DNA of 64,000 bases from Culex pipiens pallens (lineage: Eukaryota > Arthropoda > Insecta > Diptera > Culicidae), in NCBI RefSeq assembly GCF_016801865.2, contig NC_068938.1, forward strand, positions 30,170,181 to 30,234,180, written 5' to 3'. The notes beneath the pieces are model-generated. The model saw only the letters and a program-made list of their open reading frames with translations, was not told where the DNA came from and ran no database searches. The translations under genes were made by a program, and so were the position numbers. Positions within the stretch are counted from its first letter, which is position 1; each line of letters begins with the position of its first letter. Below are positions 48,516 to 60,249 of this stretch, piece by piece.

Positions 48516-49189
48516 TAACAAAAGAAAAAATAATAACAGATTGTGTTATGGACACTTAGAAACTTTTCCATTTGTGCGATTTATGGTAATTTTATTTCTA
48601 AGTCAGTGTACCGAACGAATAACAAATATTGTTATCAGGAGAGTTTTTGAAATGTATAACATTTCCTCTTATTAGCGTGTTATTTAACATTTTTAATATA
48701 ATATCACTTCAATACCAAATTTTGTTATTTTATCAGAAACTGTTATTATTTTTGCTTCTTGAAGTTGATCTTCAGGATAAAATAATAACACTTTTTGTTA
48801 TTTTAACAGGATTTGTTATTGAATTATTATTAATTTTGTTATTACCGTCTGCCCGGGATTGGATTGTTATTGTTATAACAGACTGATAACATTTAAAGTT
48901 ATTCTTCGAACAAATTTTTGTTATTATTTTTTGTTAATTTAACAACTAATACGATCATCCCAATAACAGTTTCAGTTATTCTTCCATAACAAAAAATGTT
49001 ATTCCTAAGTTGTTATTGCTTTCAATCAATATCAGACTAATAACAAATTCTGTTATGATAACTTAAACTGTTATTCAACTCTTATGCAAAAATTGATATT
49101 TCAAGAAGAATACATAACATTTTCTGTTATTTTAACAGTATTTGTTATTGAAATGGTGTGAATTTTTTACCTTCTTCCCGGGTTTATCA

Positions 49190-49745
49190 AAAAATATCTG
49201 TAAAGTACTTTTCGATTGCAAATGCAATTTTACATAAAAAAATTTGGTCAAAATTTTGTTAGTATAAAATTTCGATTTTTGCTAAAAATCATTATTTTCT
49301 ACAATTCATAACTCGGCGGCAATTTTTTTGACCATACTTCTCTATGGCTCAAAAGTTGCGGGAATTGGTCCTCTAAAACCTATCAAAATATCTCGAAAAT
49401 AAAAAATACGTATTTTGGGAAAAAAAAGTTTCTAAAAAAATCGGCAAATTGTTTTTCCGTGTAACTTTTTTTTTCTCAATAGTCCTCAACAATACCTACA
49501 ACTTTGCCGAAGACGCCAAATTGATCAGAAAATTCACTCAAAAGTTACAGATTTTTGAATATTTTTGTACCATTTTTGTATGGACAGCTGGCAAAATTGT
49601 ATGGATACTTGTATGGGTGAACCAATGACACAAAATAGCTTCATTGGTCATAGAGAAGGCCCCCATATTGGGAATTACGAAGGAAGGCCACAAGTACAAT
49701 TTGAACCACTTTAATCTCTGTGCGACTGAGTGAAACCCTTCTTTT
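49190..49745 (+). repeat. Diverged relative of the 55-57 kb palindromic element
   Basis: TACCTACAACTTTGCCGAAG, then AAATTGATCAG, and TTTTTGTATGGACAGCTG match the outer arm at 57075-57175. Earlier parts (AAAGTACTTTTCGATTGCAA, CATAACTCGGC) match inner arm sequence. It ends just upstream of the receptor gene, so it may form part of that gene's promoter region. Confidence 0.6.
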
Positions 49746-49817
49746 TCCATTCATAAGTAATGTGATGAAATTTGATTTGAACATAAGATAGTGCCCATAT
49801 GCTACGCCATCGATTGT

Positions 49818-49826
49818 TCAGTCAGT
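49818..49826 (+). promoter_or_regulatory. Candidate initiator of the ionotropic receptor gene
   Basis: TTCAGTCAGTC holds two overlapping TCAGT words, the arthropod initiator consensus, about 60 bp before the chosen ATG. No TATA box is evident at -30. Position and sequence are suggestive only. Confidence 0.35.
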
Positions 49827-49881
49827 CGTCTGGAGCAAGTCGCCCAGTTGAAATATTTTTTTGTATGTTTTCTCTACACAA

Positions 49882-51349
49882 ATGCCACGACATTTACAAA
49901 TATATTGGTTTTTGCTCACATCCCTTTCAATATCACCGATCTCTGCAAGCGTAACAGACAGAATGTTCCACCTGAAGAATCTCCTCTGCCCTTCCTGCCC
50001 AACGTTGGAAATCTTCTTCAGCGTCACTGACTCACCGTATTTGGAACAACTGCTGGTCGAAATAGTTCGGAACTCCTCCGTTGCCGTAGAGATTATCACC
50101 GATCCGCAGCTATTTCAGGATGTGTCCAGGAAACGCTGGTCCTTTGCAGTGCTTCTGCTGGATCGAATCCCAACTTTCAAGGAGTTCATGCGGTATGATT
50201 CCGGGATTCGCACGATAGCTATCGTGCGGGATGAGCTGTTTGAGGAGTTGTTGGACGCTTTGATATACTTGGATGTTTACCACGTGCTTTACTTGGTGTA
50301 CGATGCCGAACCGCCGATAAGGTATTACGATCGCTTTCAGCGCAAGTTGTTTCGTTTTGACAATGTGGACATTGATTTGTTCCGCGAGTCCGACAAGAAT
50401 ATGATGGGAGCGAAGTTTGGTGTCCTGGATGATGATCCGGTTGATACGTTTCTTTTTGAAAACATCGCTGCTGTCCGTAACGCCACTTTGATAGGACAAA
50501 CGAGGACAGAGCGAGCAGAAGCTGCTGCTGTCGGTTCTGTCGGATCCCTTCGACAGGTTCGTCTGGACATCCAACTTTTGCTCGGTGTTTGGGTTGGCAT
50601 TGTTCGTCAAGTTTGTTCGGGATCACAAGATCAGATGGACACGCGTTTGCGACCTGTTCGTGAAGCTGCTCGGAGTGGGATTGATGGGATCGCTGATCCA
50701 GCTTCGTAACGGCTCGGAACGATTCACGGTGGGGCTGTACATGCTGACCAGCATCGTACTGGTGTCCGCCTATCAATCGCTGGTGATTTCGTTCCTGCTG
50801 AGCACTCGGTACTACCCGGAGCTGGATACTCTTCAGCAGGTCAACTCGACCTGTCGATGGACCGAATCCGATGACAACTACCTCCTACGGGATGCTGGAT
50901 TCCTTCACTACGGAGAGTGCAACGATGACTTCCCCGACGATGTCGAGCTCGCCGAGCAGATCCAGTCGTACTACGAGCAAAAGTGCTGCATGGAATTGTC
51001 AGAAAATATTTATGAAACGTACTTCCACGCGTTCGCCAAGCACTTTCGACTCTCCAAGCTGGTCACGCGTCAAATTCCGGTGTTTGCTGGCCTGAACTCG
51101 ATCTCCCCCTTGCACGACACTGTGAGGTGGTTCGCTACGGTATTCCATGAAGCAAATTTGTACTACTTCGTCGAGAAAGACGGCTACCAGGATCCGACAG
51201 TTGCCAAACGCCACAAACTCGAAGTATCCCCCGTTACAGTGCAAGACCTATCGCTGGTTTGGATTTTGTACAGCCTAGGGGTGGCAATGTGCCAAATTTG
51301 CATAACATGTGAACTTCTTCTGTACTGCTTTAAAAAACTCAATAAATAA
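49882..51349 (+). pseudogene. Divergent ionotropic receptor (IR) gene, frame-disrupted
   Basis: IRs are insect ligand-gated cation channels of the iGluR superfamily, used in dendrites of olfactory and gustatory neurons. I chose the ATG at 49882 because MPRHLQIYWFLLTSLSISPI reads as a signal peptide. About 200 codons follow in one frame: an amino-terminal region, then NMMGAKFGVLDDDP and NIAAVRNATL, which resemble the start of ligand-binding lobe S1. Near 50495-50512 the frame shifts. The second frame runs to the stop at 51347-51349: LLLSVLSDPFDRFVW before M1 (VFGLALFVKFV), a pore-loop-like LLGVGLMGSLIQL, M3 (LTSIVLVSAYQSLVISFLL), a complete-looking S2 lobe, and M4 (LVWILYSLGVAMCQICITC). The joined product would be near 490 residues against roughly 550-650 for typical IRs. 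The shortfall falls in S1. A hypothetical 55-nt intron (50440-50494, GTTGAT...GATAG) would also restore frame, but would not bring S1 back. IR identity is confident; pseudogene status is likely, not proven. Confidence 0.75.
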
Positions 51350-51350
51350 A
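51341..51350 (+). terminator. Polyadenylation signals overlapping the IR stop
   Basis: AATAAATAAA contains two overlapping AATAAA hexamers, and the TAA stop of the receptor lies within it. This implies a very short 3' untranslated region. Confidence 0.6.
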
Positions 51351-53334
51351 AACTAGTCCAACTCTTTCAACCAACCCTGTGTATTTCCTCCAAGAAAGTG
51401 ATGCAATCCTGTCATGTTCAACATACGTATTCCATCAACCGCACCAACACCCCCCAAGTGAGGGGGGGGGGGGATCGATACGGTTTAACGCTCCCTCGTT
51501 AAAACGTTGTTACTATAGTGATAGTTGAATTTCGTCGTGGATTTAATCAAGCGAAACTGGTGCTGCTGCTAAGCTGTCTGTGGCTTCTTCATCCATCGTT
51601 GAAGATGATGAGACCGCCAAGGATTACGGAGCAGTAACAGCTAATGCTTGGTGGGAAATTGATTGAGCGGAAGAAACTAAATTCTGATCTTGGGGCTCCC
51701 GTTGATGGGTGGTGGTGGTTTTTGCTTTACGATTCGATGGAAACCATTTTCGTAATTTATATTTGCAACGAGAGCTTTTTACGGGTTAATCCATTCGGGA
51801 ACCATGGAGGGATCGTTGAAGTGATAGTATGTAGTGCAATAAAAACTATACTTTATAAAAATCCGGGGTAATTGTTAAAACATGGAACTTCTTAGGAAAT
51901 CGCTTCAAATGTTTATTCTTTTGTTTTAAAAAAGTATCTCATGACAGTGTTGCCAGTTCAACAATTTTTTTGGTAAAATTCTGTAAACCATTATCTTCGA
52001 AAAATTTTAAAACTATTTTCGTCTTTTAAAACCCGATCTACAACCCACTGTTCCAACATCCATCCGGAACCTTGCAAAAATTGGCATCTGTCGCCGTTAC
52101 GGATCTTTCCTCTCCCTTTCCTTCCCTGCAATTTCCTCCCTCTCTGTCACTCCCACGTTCACCTACTCCGGCTATAGGGAAATGAACCGATTACGCACTG
52201 GGGAGGGGGTAAGCGAAAAATGCGGAAATAAAATGCGCCTTAGGGGAAATTAAGAATGGAAATGAAAATGATGTGACGTTCCAGAACTTGACTGCTTTAC
52301 GGCTTCAACGAGACCATGAGGACGGCATTTTGGCCACGAGAGTAGCTTTTAAAGCGATTAGCACCTCTCCGGACGCTCTGCTGTCTGTCAAACGAGAATC
52401 ACGCCCTGGAATGATTTGCGGAAGAGGAAGCATTTTTGGGATTTACGGCAAGCTAGCAGCCTAATCCGATTGGGGCTAACCGCAGGCATCAACAGGATCG
52501 GGCTGAATATCTGGGCCAGAGGCGAGCCTAACTCGTCAGGCTCGAACAACACCAGGGAATCGTCAATTTTGAACAGATGTAGATCTTGATGAAACAGTAC
52601 AATTCTAAGCTTTAAAATTGATTAAGATGTCTCAGCTCCAAATGTTAATTCAAAATCAATAATTTGTTAAAACAAAATAATGTTTTATTTTTGTAAATTT
52701 TAAACAACTCAAATTAACTTAATCTCACGGTAAACCCGAAATCATCCCGGACGGTATAATGTGTTCATTGCTCGGTCATGCGTGGCCGATTGCGAGATTC
52801 GAAATTGCAGAGGTCTGGCCAACCTCAAGGCCGATGCTGTTCGGGCTCTGCCGTCAATATGGAAGAGCTGCTGATGGGGGTTAGGTCGGAGCCTAATTTA
52901 TGGTCTTTAGAGCTCCATATCGAAGTATCGGAATGCAAAATTAATTGAAACCGACCCCACCCGGAATGCTCGAGATAATTGGAAAATGTGTGAGGAGATT
53001 TGCCGGCAGGATTCTTTGGGTGTTTTGAATCTGGAATTGTACCAAGGAAAAGTTCGATTAAGTTTCTTGATTCAAGACAATTTGAATTATTTTTTAAAAA
53101 CAACTGAAAAACTAGACAAAAAGTTCAAAACGAAAAACTTAAAAAAAGAAATCACATCTTCTAAGGAAATTATGAGCTGACAACAGTGCCATCCCGATCT
53201 TGACAACACGACTTTTAGTCCACATTTCGTCAAAATTGTCTGATGAATAAAATTAAATTCGTTTTTCTTATAAATTGTTGATCTCAAACAAGACTAAAAC
53301 TTCACACAATAATAAATAAATAAAAAATGACGAA
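51351..53334. other. Intergenic, no supported gene
   Basis: GC-richer at 51.4-52.6 kb and 52.7-53.05 kb, with a G12 run at 51462-51473 preceded by a short C run (potential hairpin). Short open frames (51644-51871, 52273-52464, 52825-53103) have no recognisable domain. Confidence 0.4.
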
Positions 53335-53822
53335 AAACTAAAGAACTTAAGAACTAAAGAACTAAAGAACTAAAGAACTAAAGAACTAAAGAACTAAAGA
53401 ACTAAAGAACTAAAGAACTAAAGAACTAAAGAACTAAAGAACTAAAGAACTAAAGAACTTAAGAACTAAAGAACTAAAGAACTAAAGAACTAAAGAACTA
53501 AAGAACTAAAGAACTAAAGAACTAAAGAACTAAAGAACTAAAGAACTAAAGAACTAAAGAACTAAAGAACTAAAGAACTAAAGAACTAAAGAACTAAAGA
53601 ACTAAAGAACTAAAGAACTAAAGAACTAAAGAACTAAAGAACTAAAGAACTAAAGAACTAAAGAACTAAAGAACTAAAGAACTAAAGAACTAAAGAACTA
53701 AAGAACTAAAGAACTAAAGAACTAAAGAACTAAAGAACTAAAGAACTAAAGAACTAAAGAACTAAGGAACTAAAGAACTAAAGAACTTAAGAACTAAAGA
53801 ACTAAAGAACTAAAGAACTAAA
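53335..53822 (+). repeat. Octamer tandem array (AAGAACTA)n, about 61 units
   Basis: Nearly perfect 8-bp units with rare variants (AAGAACTT near 53341, 53455 and 53783; AAGGAACTA near 53764). Every unit makes an in-frame TAA in one frame. Confidence 0.97.
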
Positions 53823-54725
53823 CAATAAAACTAAACACTAAAATCTTAAAACAAAGCAAACAATTCACAAAACAAAACAAAAATTGCGCAATTCTCATTT
53901 TTAATAAATGTTTGGATGACAACAACTGGCTTCTTTTGAGCTATGGCACAAGGTTTCAATATTGATTTGGCAGTGTTGCCAATTTTTCGAAAAAGTTATT
54001 ATTATATATTTGAAAAATGTTAAAAAAGGCCTTTTTTATTTTCAGATAAATCTCTACATTTGAAAAAGCCAGAATTCATTTATTTTTGATCATGTCCAAT
54101 GTTTGCGTGGACTTGAATTTTTAACTTTTTTAAATGATCGAAAAATTTCACAATAATTTAATTTTTTTTAATTGAAGATCGGATCCATATTTGCTGAGTT
54201 ATAGTGTATTACTTGAAAAAGGTGCACTGTTCGATACTATTCGATTGCAAGTTTGATTCTCCATCTATAATTAAAGTCATTTGTTTCCAACGTTTTCCAT
54301 CGCATAAAAAAAATATGAATTTCTCGATAAATAGACAGCTCTGCGGATTTTTTTTAGCGAACGTATGCTATAACTAAAAACACGGTATTTTTGGTCTTCC
54401 TAACCATATCCAAAACTAAGAATTTTGCAAAATTTATAATCTGGCAACCCTGTCCAAAATACATGTACTTATTAAAAATGTACATTATTTTCAAGCCAGG
54501 TGCCGTGAACTTTTTATTTAAAAAAAAATATGTTTGGCATCACTCACACTAAAGTAACGTTTTTTTATTTATAGACTTTTTCAAGCCTGCAATTTTGGTT
54601 GATAATGTCTTTCCAAATTACCTTTCTGTAACTGTTGGATTAATGATCTGGCAACACTGTCATACGATTTTGTGTACTCGACCAAGTTTTCAAGCTGTTC
54701 AGACCATTTACATTTTTTCGTGATA
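53823..54725. other. AT-rich interval, no gene
   Basis: Contains recurring phrases such as TGGCAGTGTTGCCAAT and GATCTGGCAACACTGTC that also occur near 6.88 kb, 51.94 kb and in the 164-bp satellite. They suggest old dispersed repeats. Confidence 0.4.
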
Positions 54726-57499
54726 GGGGAAATATACCCTTTCTAATCAAACACCTATCTTCGTCATATGAAGAGTTTGATGCTCGATTAAAGCTCCAAA
54801 AATACTATTTAGGCTATAAACTTACCAGCAACAGCACCGCCTCAAGTAAGCACGCAAATTTATGCCATTTACTGGCCAAAAAGATCAAATTTAATGCACT
54901 TTTGATCATAAGCTTAACGAAAGTCGCCATCAATATCTTTTCACTTGCGCTAACGTTTTCAAAGCGCTTAAGATATAAAATTGCTTCCAACTACCGGCAA
55001 CATGTTCTTTTGCACATTAGTTAGTCACTCACTTGAAAAATAATCCCGAAACATGTAAATAATTAGCAAGCGCCATCAAAAAAACAAACGCACCAAGTCT
55101 TTTGACGTTTGAATTTTGACGACCCATTTCAATCGAAGGCTGAAGAAAGCCGAGCGAGAAGCGAAGGCAAAAAAGAACAAAGGTTGGCCGCCACACCACC
55201 AGCAGCGCAGCCAGTGATGCCAGGAAATTTTCTCTATAAATGCTACTTTTCGTGAGTGTTCGCTTAAAATTTCATCAATTTTGGCAGCACTAAGCAGACC
55301 CAAAAGAGCGCTGGAAGAAAAAAAGAACTTAGCTGAAAAAAGGAAATATTTTTTTAAATGCCGAGCAATTCTCTACGAAATCGGTATTTTTTTTTCAATT
55401 TTAATTTTTGTATTTTTAAATCCGACTGAAACTATTTTGGTGCTTTCGGTATGCCCAAAGAAGCCATTTTGCATCATTAGTTTGTCCATATAATTTTCCA
55501 TACAAATTTGGCAGCTGTCCATACAAAAATGATGTATGAAATTTCAAAAATCTGTATCTTTTGAAGGAATTTTTTGATTGATTTGGTGTCTTCGGCAAAG
55601 TTGTAGGTATGGATACGGACTACACTGGAAAAAAATGATACACGGTAAAAAAAATTTGGTGATTTTTTTTATTTAACTTTTTATCACTAAAACTTGATTT
55701 GCCAAAAAAACACTATTTTTAATTTTTTTTATTTTTTGATGTCTTTTAGAGGACATAAAATGCCAACTTTTCTGAAATTTTCAATCATTGACCGAATTAT
55801 GAATTTTTTAATCAATACTGATTTTTTCAAAAAATCGAAATTTTGGTCGCAAAAATTTTTCAACTTTATTTTTTGATGTAAAATTGAATTTGCAATCAAA
55901 AAGTACTTCAGTGAAATTTTGATAAAGTGCACCGTTTTCAAGTTATAGCCATTTTTATGTAACTTTTTTCAAAATAGTCGCAGTTTTTCATTTTTTAAAA
56001 TTAGTGCACATGTTTGCCCACTTTTGAAAAAAATATTTTTGAAAAGCTGAGAAAATTTTCTATATTTTGCTTCTTCGGACTTTGTTGATACGACCTTTAG
56101 TTGCTGAGATATTGCAATGCAAAGGTTTAAAAACAGGAAAATTGATGTTTTCTAAGTCTCACCCAAACAGCCCACCATTTTTCAATGTCGATATCTCAGC
56201 AACTAATCGTCCGATTTTCAATGTCAAAATATGAAACATTTGTGAAATTTTCCGATCTTTTCGAAAACAATATTTCAATTTTTTTAAACCAAGACTAACA
56301 TTTTAAAATGGTGTAATATTGAATGTTTGGCCCTTTTGAAATGTTAGTCTTGATTTGAAAATTTTGAAAATATTGTTTTCGAATAGATTGGAAAATATCA
56401 CAAATGTTTCATATTTTGACATTGAAAATCGGACCATTAGTTGCTGAGATATCGATATTGAAAAATGTTGGGCTGTTTGGGTGAGACTTAGAAAACATAA
56501 ATTTTCCTGTTTTTAAACCTTTGCATTGCAATAACTCAGCATCTAAAGGTCGTATCAACAAAGTCCGAAGAAGCAAAATATAGAAAATTTTCTCAGCTTT
56601 TCAAAAATATTTTTTTTCAAAAGTGGGCAAACATGTGCATTAATTTAAAAAAAAAAATGAAAAACTGCGACTATTTTGAAATAAGTAACATAAAAATGGC
56701 TATAACCTGAAGACGGTGCACTTTATCAAAATTTCACTGAAGTACTTTTTAATTGCAAATTCAATTTTCCATCGAAAAATAAAGTTGAAAAAATTTTGCG
56801 ACCAAAATTTCGATTTTTTGAAAAATTCAGTATTGATAACAAAATTCATAACTCGGCCAATGATTTTTTGCACAACCTGGACATTTCTGAAAAGTTGGCA
56901 TTTTATGTCCTCTAAAACATATCAAAAATAAAAAAAATGAAAAATAGTGTTTTTTTTTTGCAAATTAAGTTTTGCATAAAAAATTAAGTTTTGGAAGTTT
57001 TGGATAAAAAGTTAAATAAAAAAATCACCAAATTTTTTTTACCGTGTATCATTTTTTTCCAGAGTAGTCCGTATCCATACCTACAACTTTGCCGAAGACA
57101 CCAAATCGATCAAAAAATTCCTTCAAAAGATACAGATTTTTGAATTTTCATACATCATTTTTGTATGGACAGCTGCGAAATTTGTATGGAAAATTATATG
57201 GACAAACTAATGATGCAAAACGGCTTCTTTGGGCATACCGAAAGCACCAAAAAAGTTTCAGTCGGATTAAAAAATACAAAAAAAAAAAAACGAATGACCG
57301 AAATCCTAGAGAACTGCTCTGCTTGTAAAAGGAATAGCATAACTTTTAATAAAAGTGAAAAAAAAAAACAGAAATGTTCACAAAAAGTTGCTCTTCTCGT
57401 TGGTGTACTTTGTTTTAGTAAATTTCAAGAAACACTCCAGATTATCCAGCATGATTGAAACACGACCGCTTATTAAGCTTTAAATGGGTATATTTCCCC
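54726..57499. mobile_element. Second copy of the 930-bp TA element, interrupted
   Basis: Ends GGGGAAATATACCC and GGGTATATTTCCCC are flanked by TA (54724-54725 and 57500-57501). Outside the insertion it is colinear with the reverse complement of 8639-9568, except that about 45 bp near 55340 (the phrase ATGGGCGTGGCCCAATGCAC in the other copy) is missing. The 55363-57319 palindrome sits inside it. Confidence 0.88.
55363..57319. mobile_element. 1.96-kb palindromic element inserted in the TA element
   Basis: The left end GAGCAATTCTCTACGAAATC and the right end (inverted) GAGCAGTTCTCTAGGATTTC match with few differences. The two halves are inverted copies almost to the centre near 56320, so single strands could fold into a ~950-bp hairpin. 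Inserted next to ATGC on the left with TGC on the right; the duplication is imprecise. Relatives of one arm lie at 45.2-46.4 kb, 49.2-49.7 kb and probably 62.8 kb. No protein is encoded. Confidence 0.85.
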
Positions 57500-57501
57500 T
57501 A

Positions 57502-59101
57502 CTATGTTTATAGTGACAAACTAACTACAAATGCCAGTTTCCAATGGATTGCAATCATGATTCTAGTATAATTTACTGAGTAAAAGTAGTTAATTTCTGC
57601 AATCACGTCTCCCAGCATGATCAGTTTATCAGCAAATCTACAGAATTCCAATGCTGAGAATTGATTGCTTTCAACTGTTGTCTAGAATTTAAGCTCACTG
57701 AATCGAATCGAATTGCCGACGATCGAACCCATTAGAAAATGAATCCAATCATGGGCGGCTGCTGCTGCATATCAAAGCAGTCACTTCCAAGTCAATCTTT
57801 ACGGCATTCCCAGAAATTCCTCCTGAATGTGCAAGAAAAAGCAATCAAATTTTCCCCCATTGATGGAGTGTCACAGTGACAGGTTGGAAATTACCAAGTG
57901 ACGACTGTACCTGCCGTAATTTCGGCACCAGGTGAAAGCAATAAGCTAGAAATTGCTTTTTATCGTTTCTTTGAATTTATTCACAAAGAAATCTCAACTC
58001 TCGGAAAGCAGCGCTTTTTGAAACCATGCTTTATTAATATGCACAGCCTCCAGGGAGAGAGAGAGGGTACGATCCCATCAGCCCCCTATAATGATGATGG
58101 CCTTTAGACACATTCCTGGCCAAATGAGGACCTCGTTGAACAACATCTGGCCTGATGAAAGGACTCCCCGCGTGGTGGCGCAAGGGCTGAAAGCTTCCCG
58201 TGGTTCGCCCCTTTCACAACCAGAAATTGAATTTAATGTTCCGCGGCGCGAAAATGGCTGCGATTGAAGCGCAAATAGCGTCATCTCTTTGAAGGAGAGG
58301 GGCTTTTAATACCGCGCTAGCAACATGTGAGTGGCGTGGGACACGTGGTGGAGGAGCACGATTTTTGTTGGAAATTTTTGTTGTAAAGCTTATTTTGATT
58401 TACCAAAATCGAAAGTTTTTGAAAATTAGAAAACTTAGATGTTCATTTGATATTATTTTTGAAAACGCTCTTGTAACGTCCCAAAATAAAAGATATCCAA
58501 AAAAATCGTGTTCCTACTCCGCGCTCATGAAGCTTTCAAAGTTCTCAAAACCAAATCATGCTGCTTTCAATTCGGTACCACGAGTACATTATTCTATACA
58601 ATGTGTAGCATCACCAACCCGTTGGACCTCCCCCGGAAAAGCTCCCCCCAAAATTGGGTGTGTGGTCTTATTGTTTTTAATCGCCTCATGGTGCTGATGG
58701 TGTGACATGCCGCCAAAGTCCTCAAATTTCACACATCGCTGATGGTGGTTTCCGCTGTGTGCGCCCAACTCCCAAATTGAACATTTAAGGGTTATTCATG
58801 AACCATAAGCCACTTGCTACTTCCCAGTGATGATGGTAATGGCGATAGGATGGGCTCAATTTCATTAGGTTCATTTGAAATTTTACGCCATTATGTGAGT
58901 ACTTTTCGGAAATTTTAATTTTAATTTTAAAAATTGCGGACTGGCGAGGATAAAAACTCTCCGAAAAAGCTGCAAGCTCAACATTTTCCACTTGATGTTG
59001 ATGTATAGGATTTGTGTGGTACGACCTGTAACAAATTAAAACAAAATAACATTTTTTTTCTCAAAAAAGAGGCTCCGTCAAAAAACCTGCAACTGAGAAT
59101 T
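57502..59101. other. Unique interval, no supported gene
   Basis: 57.7-58.8 kb is GC-richer and apparently single copy. Open frames at 57898-58107 and 58365-58705 show no recognisable domain. Nothing else identified. Confidence 0.4.
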
Positions 59102-59544
59102 CCCGAGCAGACGGAAATAACTTGGAAATAACATTTTTTTGATATTTGAAAATACTAGGCCAATAACATTTTACGTTATTTATAACAACATTTGTTATTC
59201 GCCGTTATGATTTTTTTGTTATTGGGTTGTTATTGTAATAACAGACTAATAACATTTTCAGTTATTTTTCGAACAAATCTTTGTTATTATTTTTTGTTAT
59301 TTTAACAACTAATCCGATCATCCCAATAACAGTTGGAGGTATTCTTCCATAACAAAAAATGTTATTCCAAAGTTGTTTTGGCATTCATATCAGACCAATA
59401 ACAAATTTTGTTATGATAACATAAACTGTTATTATAACCTTATGTAAAAATGGATTTTTCAAGAAGATTCCATAACACTTTCTGTTATTTTAACAGTATT
59501 TGTTATTGAAATGGCATGAATTTAGTTATTACCGTCTGCCCGGG
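59102..59544 (+). mobile_element. GTTATT-rich MITE, uninterrupted copy (443 bp)
   Basis: Ends CCCGAGCAGACGG and CCGTCTGCCCGGG. The interior matches 16066-16512 throughout. No clear target duplication (TT on the left, AA on the right). Confidence 0.88.
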
Positions 59545-59565
59545 AAGCATATTTTTTCAGCCGAT

Positions 59566-59655
59566 CCCGGGCAGATGGTAATAACAAAATTCATGCCATT
59601 TCAATAACTAATATTGTTAAAATAACAGAAATTGTTATGGAATTTTCTTAAAAAA
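59566..59655 (-). mobile_element. Truncated inverted GTTATT MITE
   Basis: Starts CCCGGGCAGATGG and follows the reverse complement of the family end (CAAAATTCATGCCATTTCAA) for about 90 bp, then stops. It lies 21 bp from the full copy in opposite orientation. Confidence 0.75.
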
Positions 59656-60249
59656 TCTCCATGATTGGTTATGTTTTAAAATTAACAGCATTTTAAAAAG
59701 GACGAAATTGTATGGTAGCCTGAACTTGACTTGAAATCTAAGATCAAAGAAAAGTATAAATTTAAAATCAAAACCCTTCTACTTTCATAACCTTGCGCTA
59801 ACCCCTTGATTTCAACTTGAACCACTCCCACAACAATCGCACGCCGAAATCCACCCAACTCAAGATTTTCAGACTCCCACTTAGTCACTAAACAACAACA
59901 TCAACACCAACCCACCTGCCCTGGCCCCAAAATGGCAGCCATCCGACACCTTCGGTATCCTTTCTCACCGGCAGGTGGCACGGTGACAAGGGTCCTCCCC
60001 ACTCTGAGCTACCTTTGGACCCACTGATCCGGCAAAGGACACAACAACCCCTCCTCTAGCTTGACTCGACTTGAAACTGGCCAAATTGACACTGACGTTA
60101 ATTGCTATCCAATTTCAAATCAACTGTAATCGACAGGTTTCGGCGTCGTGACTCGGGGAAAGGGGTTGGCCAGCTTGTCGAGTGAGTCATTTCATCGACT
60201 AGGTTATTTTATCAAATTTTCAACTGAAATTGTAATTCCTGCGAATTTC
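59656..60249. other. Unique GC-richer interval, no gene
   Basis: 59.8-60.2 kb is apparently single copy with no recognisable coding or RNA feature. Confidence 0.4.

Larger units (their letters stand above)
46575..48857. mobile_element. GTTATT-family element nested inside its own family
   Basis: Ends CCCGAGCAGACGG and CCGTCTGCCCGGG are the GTTATT-family terminal repeats. The flanks are the two halves of another family member, with AT on both sides. Its interior has itself received a hAT-like remnant, SINEs and a satellite array, inflating it to 2.28 kb. Confidence 0.7.
46480..49181 (+). mobile_element. GTTATT-rich MITE, outer copy split by another
   Basis: The left piece 46480-46574 (GATATTTGAAAATACTAGGC to TTTTTTGTTAT) and the right piece 48858-49181 (ATTGGATTGTTATTG to CTTCTTCCCGGG) together match the uninterrupted copy at 59102-59544. 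The break falls inside the phrase GTTATTGGGTTGTTATTG. The left terminal repeat is not clearly present. Confidence 0.7.

Noticed and set aside
50110..50776. Minus-strand frames opposite the receptor gene
   Set aside because: Shadows of the plus-strand coding sequence, whose product has recognisable channel segments.
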